Source: Clostridiaceae bacterium (GTDB taxonomy: Bacteria > Bacillota > Clostridia > Lachnospirales > Lachnospiraceae). Taken from it: DNA of 64,000 nucleotides. Positions within the stretch are counted from its first letter, which is position 1. Each line of letters starts with the position of its first letter. Below, piece after piece: positions 17,421 through 26,121 of this stretch. Both the position numbers and the translations under genes were made by a program. The notes under the pieces were generated by a model. The model saw only the letters and a program-made list of their open reading frames with translations, made no database searches and was not told the DNA's origin. Location of the stretch: positions 62,001 through 126,000 of the forward strand of contig CAJTGF010000008.1 of NCBI GenBank assembly GCA_910575585.1, in the 5' to 3' direction.

Positions 17421-19681
17421 AAAAATCACAGTTAAAGAAATTGAAAATCCTGTACGCAACAAAGCAGATGATTGAGATGGCAAAAAAGGAAGTGCCAAAG
17501 AAGCATGAATATGACAACCAGGAATCCTTCGGCCTAAGCCTTTTTATGAGGTGCCAGGTGGAGAAGGGAATCTTAAAAGCGTCACTGTTTTTTACAAGGG
17601 ACCTGCGCATAGGCAGCCATAAGCCGGCATATCAGGTATTTGTAGACAGAGAGTCCGGAAATTTTGTGACCTGGGACTCTGCTTTGGGGAAATGGAGAGA
17701 GGCAAAGGTGGATTCTCTGGAGTGGCCGCGGGCATTCTGGTGGACACAAAAATATATCAGTCCCAAAGATAACAAGACCCTGCAAAATTATCTGGGTGTT
17801 TCAGAAGACGGCTATGACGGGCTTTTGGAATATCAGAGAAAGATAAGGGAAGAGCAGCTTGTGAAAAGGCACAAAAAGGAGACAGACGCCTGGGACCAGT
17901 ATCTGGCTCAGGTTCCTAAACTGCCAGCGGACTGGGACCGATGGGTCGATAAGGAGGGGATTGAGCAGAATTACATCTTTTACGATTATTCCCGGAAAAA
18001 GAACCAGAAGGGCTACTGCAGCTGGTGTGAAAAGGAAGTCCCCATTGAAAAGCCCAGGCACAATAAAGAAGGTGTGTGTCCGGCCTGCGGCAGAAAGATC
18101 CAGTTCAAAGCCAGAGGGCGGGCCGGAAGATTCTGGACGGATAAGTGGTACGTCTATCTGCTCCAGGACTGTAAAGACGGAATGGTGGCGCGGAGGTTTT
18201 CTGCATGGCGTTATTATAGGAAGGGAGAATACGAAACCCCGGAATATACCTGCAGGGAGGAACGGAGGGTCATCTATGGAGACGGCCTGACATCCAGAAC
18301 CTTCTGCTATGGGTTATACAAAAAAAGAGATTTCCGGTGGATGGAAGCCAACAGTCAGAGCTATAACCGTTCCGGTTTTTACTGGCATTATTTTAAAGAA
18401 AAATATGAGGGACGGTTATACGGCATTTCCCTGTCGGACCCGGAATGCAGGGGGCTTGAACGGACGGGACTGCTCCAGTTTACCCAGCAGAACGAACAGG
18501 TCGATCCGGAGCAGTATTTTTATCAGTTAAGGAAAAAGCCCTATCTGGAGCGGCTGGTAAAATGCGGCCTGTTCCGGCTGTCCGGGGAGGTTTATGATGG
18601 AAAGGCAGACCTGGAGATTAAGGAGTCTTCGGATTTTGCGAAATCCATTGGCATAGACCGGCACCGGCTGAAGCGGCTGAGGGAGCATAACGGAGGGAGC
18701 CGGTATCTGAGATGGCTGATCTTAGAGAAAGGCCAGGGAAAAGAGATCCCGGATTTGGTGATCGACTATTTTTCCAGCCACAGCATAGAAGCCAATGACC
18801 TGGATTTTATATTGGGTCAAATGAGCGTGATACGGATTAAGAATTTCCTGGAAAAACAACATAAACTGTCCGGCCGGCCGCCAAAGGAGCTTCTTTCCAC
18901 CTGGAGGGACTATCTTTCCATGTCCGTAAGACTGAAACGGGACATTACCAGGGAGCTGTTTTTCAAACCCAGAAACCTGTTGGAGAGCCATGATGAGGCT
19001 GTGGCGCTGTGCGGGAATAAAGAGATTGCCATGCGTGCGGCGGAAGTGACAGGAAAGTATCCGGATGTTGACAAACTATGCCAGTCCATGAAAGAAAAGT
19101 TTGAATTTGCAGATAAGAAATACTGCATTGTGGCGCCGGAGAAGGTGGAGGACATCTTATATGAAGGGCAGGCTTTAGGGCACTGCGCCAATTCCAGCGA
19201 TATCTACTATGAACGGATTCAGAATCGGGAGTCCTACATCCTGTTTCTTCGGAAGGCAGAGGAACCGGACAAGCCCTACTATACCCTGGAAGTGGAGCCG
19301 GACGGAACAATCCGGCAGAAACGGACAGTGGGAGACAGGCAGAATAAGGACCTGGAGGACGCTGTGGAATTTTTGAGGAAATGGCAGGAGGAGATCCAGA
19401 AACGGCTTACCCTGGAGGACTACAGGCTTGCAGAGGAAAGCTCCAGGCTCCGAGCAGAGGAATTTAAGAAGCTGCGGGAGGAAAAGGCCAAAATCTGGCA
19501 TGGGCATTTGCAGGGACAGCTGCTGGCGGATGTGCTGGAGAGAGACCTGATGGAAGCGGTGAGAAGTGCCAAGGTGAAAGACAGAAACTTTGAACCGTCC
19601 GATGAGAGTGAGGAGCGCATAAAGGATGGGGACCAGGAGGCAGAGCAGAAAGAGGAAATGGTTCTGTCTCCGGCCGCCTGA
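17417..19681 (+). CDS. PcfJ-like protein
   Basis: A 754-residue protein of the PcfJ family, named from the conjugative plasmid pCF10 and widespread on Firmicutes integrative elements. A zinc-ribbon-like set (YCSWC, then CPACG) lies at about residues 201-224. The conserved PcfJ core (GHCANSSDIYYERI... YTLEVEPDGTIRQ) lies at about 585-645. A charged coiled tail follows. Function is unknown, though it is linked to conjugation by location. It is coupled to the gene before it and ends in SPAA. Confidence 0.8.
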   Translation: MKKSQLKKLKILYATKQMIEMAKKEVPKKHEYDNQESFGLSLFMRCQVEKGILKASLFFTRDLRIGSHKPAYQVFVDRESGNFVTWDSALGKWREAKVDSLEWPRAFWWTQKYISPKDNKTLQNYLGVSEDGYDGLLEYQRKIREEQLVKRHKKETDAWDQYLAQVPKLPADWDRWVDKEGIEQNYIFYDYSRKKNQKGYCSWCEKEVPIEKPRHNKEGVCPACGRKIQFKARGRAGRFWTDKWYVYLLQDCKDGMVARRFSAWRYYRKGEYETPEYTCREERRVIYGDGLTSRTFCYGLYKKRDFRWMEANSQSYNRSGFYWHYFKEKYEGRLYGISLSDPECRGLERTGLLQFTQQNEQVDPEQYFYQLRKKPYLERLVKCGLFRLSGEVYDGKADLEIKESSDFAKSIGIDRHRLKRLREHNGGSRYLRWLILEKGQGKEIPDLVIDYFSSHSIEANDLDFILGQMSVIRIKNFLEKQHKLSGRPPKELLSTWRDYLSMSVRLKRDITRELFFKPRNLLESHDEAVALCGNKEIAMRAAEVTGKYPDVDKLCQSMKEKFEFADKKYCIVAPEKVEDILYEGQALGHCANSSDIYYERIQNRESYILFLRKAEEPDKPYYTLEVEPDGTIRQKRTVGDRQNKDLEDAVEFLRKWQEEIQKRLTLEDYRLAEESSRLRAEEFKKLREEKAKIWHGHLQGQLLADVLERDLMEAVRSAKVKDRNFEPSDESEERIKDGDQEAEQKEEMVLSPAA

Positions 19682-19754
19682 TTTTCTCAGAGGATATGAA
19701 AACATCATGGATTGCAAAGCAGATGAGCAAAAAGGAAGAGAGAGGAGAGGCGTC

Positions 19755-20159
19755 ATGGAATTTTATCAGACAAATGCAGGAAAGAATTTTTTTGAGGGCC
19801 AGCTTCCGTTATTGATTCGGGCGCTGGAAGGTATGACAGAGGCTTTGAACCGGAGACAGACGCCGGTGGCGCTGTCAGCAAAAGTAGGAGATGATTTCTT
19901 AAGAGAGCTTTATTACGGAAATATAGGCATTGGGGTAAGTTCCATGGAAGGCTTTGACAATGAGAAGCTGAAAGAGATCACAATCCTTCAGGAGGAATTA
20001 AGAAAGGAACTGAATGAGGAGCAGTGGAAGCTGTTTGAACAGTGCAGCTGTAAGATGACAGGATATACTTCATCGGAGAGCTGCCGAATGTTTCAGCATG
20101 GCTTCCGGCTGGCGGTGAATCTGATTGCCGCTGGGCTTGGCATGCCGGGAAAAAATTAA
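19755..20159 (+). CDS. DUF6809-like hypothetical protein
   Basis: A 134-residue protein. The segment FLRELYYGNIGIG followed by a long helical part (LKEITILQEELRKELNEEQWKLFEQC) and a C-terminal FRLAVNLIAAGLG segment resembles the DUF6809 family. ATG 19755 follows GAGAGGAGAGG and is preferred to upstream starts that overlap PcfJ. Function unknown. It is the last gene before a terminator. Confidence 0.6.
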   Translation: MEFYQTNAGKNFFEGQLPLLIRALEGMTEALNRRQTPVALSAKVGDDFLRELYYGNIGIGVSSMEGFDNEKLKEITILQEELRKELNEEQWKLFEQCSCKMTGYTSSESCRMFQHGFRLAVNLIAAGLGMPGKN

Positions 20160-20214
20160 GTAGGGGTTCTTTGTTTTTCCTCAAAAATTAAGAAAGAATA
20201 GAGATACTGTGAAG

Positions 20215-20243
20215 AAAGGCCGTGGGAAACTGCGGCCTTTTGT
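20215..20243 (+). terminator. intrinsic terminator
   Basis: AAAGGCCG at 20215-20222 pairs with CGGCCTTTT at 20233-20241. Its position argues against the longer reading of the next gene from 20209. Confidence 0.65.
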
Positions 20244-20286
20244 GATATCTCAACAGGTGGAATATTGGGAAAAGGAGGAGGAACCT

Positions 20287-20493
20287 ATGGAGCCAAAGGG
20301 AAAATGGCTTGACGAATACTGCAATAGCTGCGGCAGGCAGATTAATACCTGGGATAAGCGGATATCAAAGGTACTGGCTTACAAATATCCCTGCTGTGAG
20401 AACTGTATCGCAAAGGAGTATGACATGGAGCCGGAGGACTTGCGAAGACGCATGGAAAATGTGTTTGGCATGCGGCCCTGTCTGGGATTGTAG
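20287..20493 (+). CDS. small Cys4 zinc-binding-type protein, copy 1
   Basis: A 68-residue protein with two Cys pairs, CNSCG near residue 12 and CCENC near 36, a probable single zinc site. ATG 20287 has AGGAGGA just before it. A close relative lies at 54275-54478; both share AYKYPCCE and FGMRPC near the C-terminus. In both places the next gene is the long partner described below, so the two form a conserved unit. Function unknown. Confidence 0.7.
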   Translation: MEPKGKWLDEYCNSCGRQINTWDKRISKVLAYKYPCCENCIAKEYDMEPEDLRRRMENVFGMRPCLGL

Positions 20494-20502
20494 GTGCCTG
20501 CT

Positions 20503-21684
20503 ATGAGAGAATACAACCGATTTACAAAGAAGCTCTTTGAACAGGGCTATACCTTTGAGAACTATCCTGCCTATGCCAGAATGCCAAACCCGGTTTGTGA
20601 TAGGAAACTATTTGACACTATGGGAGGGTTCCAATATGAAAACTGGTATCGGAACCAGAAAGTTTATTCTACTGGCTGCGGGCTTTTATGCCGGGGGTCG
20701 GATTTCTCAAACGGATCTATGTCTTATATGGGGATTGACTGGAAGCCGGAAAATAATAATCCTGTGGTTTCCTGTCCGTATAAAAAGGAACACTGTACAC
20801 TCCGCAGTCCTTTGTTGGATCATACTGAGGGAGGCGGTATTTGCAAAATCAGCCAGTGCGACTGTCATGAGGTGGATGTCCCCTATGAATATAAATACAG
20901 TAAGGACCGGGTCTGGGATGAACGTCATAAAAGAATCCAGGAAAAATATGAGGAGTTAAAAAGACAGAAGAAAAATCATGTCTGCTACTGGCAGGCCAGC
21001 TATAATGAATGGACGGAACAATGGGAGCAGAGGTATGACCCGGTGGAATGTGCCAGAAGGTGTTTAAATGTAGGAAAAACCTGTGATTTAATACATATGC
21101 CGATCTCTAAGAAGAAAGGAAATGTATTTTATGACGTGAAAATCACAAGAATTCGCCGTGACGGGACTCTGTTTGACGGACAGAAGGAAGTCAGTATCCA
21201 GAAGGGGTGTCGGCTTCTGGAAACAGGAAAATCCATAACAATCTGCGAGAATATTGTGCGGTATGGGAAGAACTATATCATCCGTCATGAGCAGATGAAA
21301 TATCACAGTGAGATTTTCATTTACGGTTGGAACGTGGAGGTGCTAAACATTCGGGCTGAACACAGGGAAAGCCGTGATCTGCTTCAGGATTTGCAGGATA
21401 TCCGTGAGGGGATTACCATTGTCCACGCTTCGGACCAGGAGAAGCGGAACAAAGAACTGAAAAGGCAGAACCGCGCAGAGCAAAAAGAAAAGCGGGAGAA
21501 AAGGCTGGAGCAGAGGATTGTGAAAAATGGCTGGGACAGCCTGGAGCCGTTTTCTCTGGATTATTACCATGCCTTAAAGTGGTTCGGCCAGGAGAAAATA
21601 AAGGCTTTGGAAAAGCGCCACCAGAAGTATGTGGAGGAGGAGCGGAATAAGCCGCGGCAGATGAGTCTGTTTGAATTTTTGTAG
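20503..21684 (+). CDS. hypothetical Cys-rich protein with QMSLF tail, copy 1 of a duplicated pair
   Basis: A 393-residue protein (396 if GTG 20494 is used). The N-terminal half holds many cysteines: C..LLCRGSD, C..YKKEHC and later CARRCL...C, which suggests metal binding. The centre has KKKGNVFYDVKITRIRRDG, followed by RESRDLLQDLQDIREGI and a charged helix. The C-terminus carries QMSLF, a good match to the sliding-clamp motif. The paralog at 54490-55686 shares this whole plan. It is translated closely behind the Cys4 gene. A DNA-bound role is plausible but unproven. Confidence 0.65.
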   Translation: MREYNRFTKKLFEQGYTFENYPAYARMPNPVCDRKLFDTMGGFQYENWYRNQKVYSTGCGLLCRGSDFSNGSMSYMGIDWKPENNNPVVSCPYKKEHCTLRSPLLDHTEGGGICKISQCDCHEVDVPYEYKYSKDRVWDERHKRIQEKYEELKRQKKNHVCYWQASYNEWTEQWEQRYDPVECARRCLNVGKTCDLIHMPISKKKGNVFYDVKITRIRRDGTLFDGQKEVSIQKGCRLLETGKSITICENIVRYGKNYIIRHEQMKYHSEIFIYGWNVEVLNIRAEHRESRDLLQDLQDIREGITIVHASDQEKRNKELKRQNRAEQKEKREKRLEQRIVKNGWDSLEPFSLDYYHALKWFGQEKIKALEKRHQKYVEEERNKPRQMSLFEFL

Positions 21685-21809
21685 AATGTATGAGCGGGAT
21701 GGCAGCTTTTCAATAGGAAAATTACCCTCTGATCATAAATGAATCTGAAATTATCTGAGAAATATTCCAAAAAAGTCTTATAAGAATCCTATTTATTTTA
21801 TGAAAGGCT

Positions 21810-22210
21810 ATAAAGGCCAATGCACTTTGACAGCAGAATAGGTTCAGTTGTCTTGTAACGCAGGCAGATTCTGAGCATGCGGGGGATACGCTATGGCAAG
21901 ATTAGATTGCCGCGATGAAGATCCACTCAAAATAGGCCCTGGCAAGGGTCTGATGGCTTTGGCAAGTATCCGGTAAAGTGTGTTAACAGCACATTTTGCT
22001 GGATTTGCCTTCAAAGCTGTGCGAAGACAGGAATCTGCCGGAGACTTGTGGGGACTGCCCCTCACCGAAGGAGGGGAGGCGAGGCCGTGATGGAAAAATC
22101 CGGTCTGGTTTAAGCCGTTTTGCAAACGGGCAGGACAACTCCAGTGCCGGGGGACGGGGAAATACGGCACAGGGATTTGCTTTGGAGAATAAAACTAAGT
22201 GACCTGGGAA
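21810..22210 (+). ncRNA. candidate structured RNA region
   Basis: No convincing gene between 21685 and 22242. The stretch has clear RNA-like folds. CCGGTAAAGTGTG (21970-21982) pairs over 13 positions with CACATTTTGCTGG (21990-22002), using several G-U wobbles. CCCCTC/GAGGGG closes a hairpin at about 22057-22075, and GGCCCT/AGGGTC closes another near 21940. Wobble-rich stems favour RNA over a DNA palindrome. The class is not recognised. It lies directly upstream of the DUF6870-like gene and the recombinases. Confidence 0.4.
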
Positions 22211-22242
22211 ATAATTCAAATTAACAGATTGGAGATGAGATT

Positions 22243-22506
22243 ATGGAAACAAGTATCATTAGTGCTGAGGAATTGCGGAAGATGAAAGATATTGATATCC
22301 GGACTGTAGACAAGAATCAGCTGGTTGACTTGAATTCTGTAGTGATTGATGAAAGTCGGCCTGTCCAGGAACGGATGGTGTCTTTTATACAGCAGATTGG
22401 AAATCCCTACTGCTTCCGGGTTGGAGATGTGGCGGTGAAAGTGGTATATAAAGAAAATGGACCGACATTCCAGCAAAATCTTGAAGATATGCTGATGAAT
22501 CTGTAG
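22243..22506 (+). CDS. DUF6870-like small protein
   Basis: An 87-residue protein. The segment DIDIRTVDKNQLVDLNSVVID and the later PVQERMVSFIQQIGNPYCFRVGDVAVKVVY resemble DUF6870, a family that recurs just upstream of recombinases in Lachnospiraceae elements. GGAGATGAG precedes ATG 22243. Role unknown; the position suggests a part in excision or integration control. Confidence 0.65.
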   Translation: METSIISAEELRKMKDIDIRTVDKNQLVDLNSVVIDESRPVQERMVSFIQQIGNPYCFRVGDVAVKVVYKENGPTFQQNLEDMLMNL

Positions 22507-22569
22507 ATGATGATTTTTAGCTATGATGGTCTCTTGCCTGCTAAGTGGCAGCCCAGGTTACTGTTTACA

Positions 22570-22601
22570 CCAAGGCTAATCACTCCGCTGATTAGCCTTG
22601 G
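22570..22601. repeat. perfect 13-bp inverted repeat
   Basis: CCAAGGCTAATCA and TGATTAGCCTTGG around a 6-base loop, with no T-run after it. It may be a terminator for the preceding gene or a binding site in front of the recombinase genes. Confidence 0.55.
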
Positions 22602-22764
22602 GCCAGTACCGTTACGGGAGCAAAGCCCAAAGTGGTGAAATCTGGAAACATCAAGTTTTAGTGGAATTACAGAGAAAGATATGCTATACTGTATTTGGGC
22701 TAAAACAGCATATTCACTCTGATTTTTTGCTGATGTTACGACAGAATAGCAAAGGAGTGAACGT

Positions 22765-24429
22765 ATGCGAAGTACAGATCAGGTTATTTCAGAATATCAT
22801 GCAGCGGTTTATGTTCGGCTTTCCAAAGAAGATGAGGACATGACTCGTAGAAGGAAAACCGAAAGCAACAGCATTTCAAATCAGAAAGAATTAATTTTTG
22901 ATTTTCTCAAAAACAAATCAGATATAAAGATAGTTTCCGTTCGGATTGACGATGGATATACCGGGACCAATTATGACCGGCCTGCCTTTCAGCTTATGAT
23001 GGATGATATTAAGGCAGGTCTGGTTAATTGCGTGGTTGTAAAGGACCTTTCCCGATTCGGCAGAGAGTATATTGACGCCGGAAAGTATATTGATCGTCTT
23101 TTTCCGTTTTATGGAGTGCGGCTTATTGCGGTCAATGACGGGATTGATACCATTACAAAGGATACGGCAGATGAGTTCGGAATCACTGTGCGGAACCTTT
23201 TTAATGACAATTACTGCCGGGATATTTCTATTAAGACACGAAGTAGTTTGAAGGTGAAGCGGCGGAATGGGGAGTATACAGGGGCATTTGCGCCTTATGG
23301 ATACATGCGTTCAGAAAAGGATCATAATCGCCTGGTCATTGATGAATATCCCGCTTCTATCGTGCAAGATATTTTTAAATGGAAATTGGCTGGTATGAAT
23401 CCAAATGGAATCGCAAATAAGTTAAATGAAACAGGGGTTTTGTCACCGGCGGAATATAAACGCAGCCAGGGACTAAATTATAAATCAGGTTTCAAAATGA
23501 AATCAAATTCCATGTGGACAGCCGTTACAGTAAGGCGCATTTTGACCAATGAGATTTATGCGGGAAATCTTGTTCAGGGAGTGCGGACGACCCCAAACTA
23601 TAAATTAAAAACATTAAAAGTGAATGCCAGGGAAGACTGTTCGGTTGTGGAGGAAAGCCATGAGCCGTTGATTTCCCGAAAAAGCTTTGAGCTTGTCGGG
23701 AGATTGCTTTTGATGGATACACGGACATCGCCAAAGGAGGAATATGTGTTTCCTTTAGCTGGGATGATGGAATGTGGAGACTGCGGCAGTCCCATGGTTA
23801 AAAAGAGTTCTGTTTGCAGAAATAAGATGTATTTCTATTATATGTGCAAGGAATATAAAGAGAAACATATCTGCAGCAGTCATCGAATGCCTGCGGATCA
23901 GCTGGAAAGAACGGTTTTGGCAATTTTACAGAAACATATTCAGTCTGTTGTGGACATGAATGTGATTTTAAATGAGTTGGGAAATCTTCCATTTCGGCAG
24001 ATTCATCTGAAAAAAGCGGAGGAACGGTTAAAGCAGGTGGAAGGAGAAATAGACCGTTACCGGAATCTGAAAATACTGTTGTATGAGGATATGAAAGAGG
24101 AGATCGTATCGAAAAACGATTATCTGGAGATCAATCAGCAGTATGAAGAACGAATAGGGGCAGCACAGAAGTCGCTGCTTCAGATTAAGAAGGAAATGGA
24201 CAGACTGCTTCACAACACGACAGAGGAGCAGTTGTGGATACAGGATTTCATGAAATACCGGAATTTAAAGACTCTTACCAGGACAGCGGTTGTGGAGTTG
24301 ATTGAGAAGGTTCGCATTTATGAAGAGAAAAAGGTGGTAGTGGAATTTTGCCATTTTCAGGATTACGAACAGCTTGCTGGCTATATTAAGGAATTGTATG
24401 ATGCGGGAGAGATAAAGGAGGTCATCTAA
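22765..24429 (+). CDS. large serine recombinase 1 of 3
   Basis: A 554-residue site-specific recombinase. The catalytic Ser is S20 in VYVRLS. The resolvase domain covers about residues 12-160 (VKDLSRFGREY near 93). The recombinase domain and a zinc ribbon (CGDCG ... C ... C) lie at about 330-375, followed by a coiled C-terminus. This matches the TnpX/TndX-type integrases that move clostridial elements without needing a tRNA site. It is directly abutted by the second recombinase with no gap. The start is ATG 22765 behind AAAGGAG. Confidence 0.9.
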   Translation: MRSTDQVISEYHAAVYVRLSKEDEDMTRRRKTESNSISNQKELIFDFLKNKSDIKIVSVRIDDGYTGTNYDRPAFQLMMDDIKAGLVNCVVVKDLSRFGREYIDAGKYIDRLFPFYGVRLIAVNDGIDTITKDTADEFGITVRNLFNDNYCRDISIKTRSSLKVKRRNGEYTGAFAPYGYMRSEKDHNRLVIDEYPASIVQDIFKWKLAGMNPNGIANKLNETGVLSPAEYKRSQGLNYKSGFKMKSNSMWTAVTVRRILTNEIYAGNLVQGVRTTPNYKLKTLKVNAREDCSVVEESHEPLISRKSFELVGRLLLMDTRTSPKEEYVFPLAGMMECGDCGSPMVKKSSVCRNKMYFYYMCKEYKEKHICSSHRMPADQLERTVLAILQKHIQSVVDMNVILNELGNLPFRQIHLKKAEERLKQVEGEIDRYRNLKILLYEDMKEEIVSKNDYLEINQQYEERIGAAQKSLLQIKKEMDRLLHNTTEEQLWIQDFMKYRNLKTLTRTAVVELIEKVRIYEEKKVVVEFCHFQDYEQLAGYIKELYDAGEIKEVI

Positions 24430-26121
24430 ATGGCGAGAAAAAGCAGAAAAAACAGCGTGGTTTCAGGGGATAAGCCTTTCGTATCTCAGGGAAAGATTTT
24501 TCAGACAGCCATTTATGTGCGTATTTCTGTGGAGAATGAACGAAAGATGGAGGCGGATTCCATAGGGAACCAGATACAGATGTTAAAGGATTTTGCGTCA
24601 CAGATGCCGGAACTTCAGATATACGACATTTACTGTGATGATGATATTTCGGGGACGACTTTTATTCGGCCGGAATTTTCCAGAATGATGAGGGATGTAA
24701 GGGATAGGAAGATTAACTGCATTATGGTAAAGGATCTTTCCAGGCTGGGCAGAAATTATCTGGAGAGTGGGGAATATTTGGAAAAGGTATTTCCGTTTTT
24801 TGGAATCCGGTTTATTGCTATTAACGACAGAATTGACACTTTGGATCGCCCTATTGATATAGGGGCGCAGTTGAAAAATATGGCGAATGAAATGTATGCC
24901 AGGGATATATCCAGAAAGATTTGCAGCACCATGAAAACGCTTCAGGATCAGGGGAAGTTTGTGGGAAGCCAGCCGCCCTATGGGTATATGCGAAATCCTT
25001 CGGATAAGTACGCTTTGGTTGTTGACCCGGATACGGCTCCTGTGGTGAAGGAGATTTTTCAAAAAATTTTGGATGGTTATACGATACATGCCCTCACGTT
25101 GCTGCTAAATGAGAGAGGGATTCCCTCTCCTGGCCGCTATAAGTTTGAAAAGGGGCTGGTAAAGAATGAGAAATTTAGGAACTCTGTCTGGTTTTTTTCT
25201 ACCACGAGAAAATTGTTGTCCGACCCCATTTATCTTGGATGGATTCAGAACGGAAAGTATGAATCTCATTTTCATAAGGGAGGAAATAAGAGTGTAAGGA
25301 TACCGAAGGAGGAATGGAAAACCATAAAAGGGGTTCATGAGCCGATTATTGAGGAGGAAGTGTTTCATCAGGTACAGGAAATTTTGACTAAGAACAAGGC
25401 CAATGTGGGGAGGTATCAGTCTAAACATAATCAGAACAACATATTCAGGGGGAAACTCCGCTGTGGGGAGTGTGGAAAGTCTATGGCTTTAAGGCAGAGG
25501 GAAAGCCATGGAAAGAAGCAGTTCTGGTACATTTGTCCCATGCATGAGAATTACAATTCCGGCTATTGCCCGAAAAAAGCTATAAAGAGGGAGTATCTGG
25601 AACATATGGTCTTGACGGTGATTAAAAAGCAGATGGAGCTGTATGTGGAGGCAAAGGAGCTGATCTGTAGTTTGAACAGGCAGCCTGGGGGAAAAGGAAA
25701 GTATGAGATTTATCAGGAGCAGATTCGGAAAACCAGGCAGCAGATTACACATTTTACGGAGCGGAAGGCGGCATTGTATCAGGATTATGCGGATGGTCTG
25801 ATCAGTGAGGAGGATTATATTGCCATTGGCCAGGATTACGGAAAAAAATCGGATGACTTGAATATTTATCTTGGAGAACTGGATAAGGAGGCAAAGAAAT
25901 ATTCGGCTGATTATCAGGGGAGCGAGAAATGGGAACAGCTTTTAAGGGAATACCGAAACCAGGATGAGTTGACCAGGGATATGGTGGAGCGGTTTGTGGA
26001 AAAGATCGTGGTGTTTAATGACGGGAGAGTGGAGATTCTGCTGAATCACAGGGATGAGCTGGAATTTATTTTTTATGAGGCGGCAGTGAGAAAAAGGGAG
26101 GGAGTAAAGCGTGCGGTGTAA
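24430..26121 (+). CDS. large serine recombinase 2 of 3
   Basis: A 563-residue large serine recombinase. The catalytic Ser is S33 in IYVRIS, followed by VKDLSRLGRNY near residue 100. The zinc ribbon CGECG...C...C sits near residue 345, and a coiled coil fills the C-terminus. It starts at the base after the previous stop and its end overlaps the third recombinase by 11 bases, so all three are one transcript. Sequence divergence from its neighbours is large, so this is an old trio rather than a fresh duplication. Confidence 0.9.
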   Translation: MARKSRKNSVVSGDKPFVSQGKIFQTAIYVRISVENERKMEADSIGNQIQMLKDFASQMPELQIYDIYCDDDISGTTFIRPEFSRMMRDVRDRKINCIMVKDLSRLGRNYLESGEYLEKVFPFFGIRFIAINDRIDTLDRPIDIGAQLKNMANEMYARDISRKICSTMKTLQDQGKFVGSQPPYGYMRNPSDKYALVVDPDTAPVVKEIFQKILDGYTIHALTLLLNERGIPSPGRYKFEKGLVKNEKFRNSVWFFSTTRKLLSDPIYLGWIQNGKYESHFHKGGNKSVRIPKEEWKTIKGVHEPIIEEEVFHQVQEILTKNKANVGRYQSKHNQNNIFRGKLRCGECGKSMALRQRESHGKKQFWYICPMHENYNSGYCPKKAIKREYLEHMVLTVIKKQMELYVEAKELICSLNRQPGGKGKYEIYQEQIRKTRQQITHFTERKAALYQDYADGLISEEDYIAIGQDYGKKSDDLNIYLGELDKEAKKYSADYQGSEKWEQLLREYRNQDELTRDMVERFVEKIVVFNDGRVEILLNHRDELEFIFYEAAVRKREGVKRAV

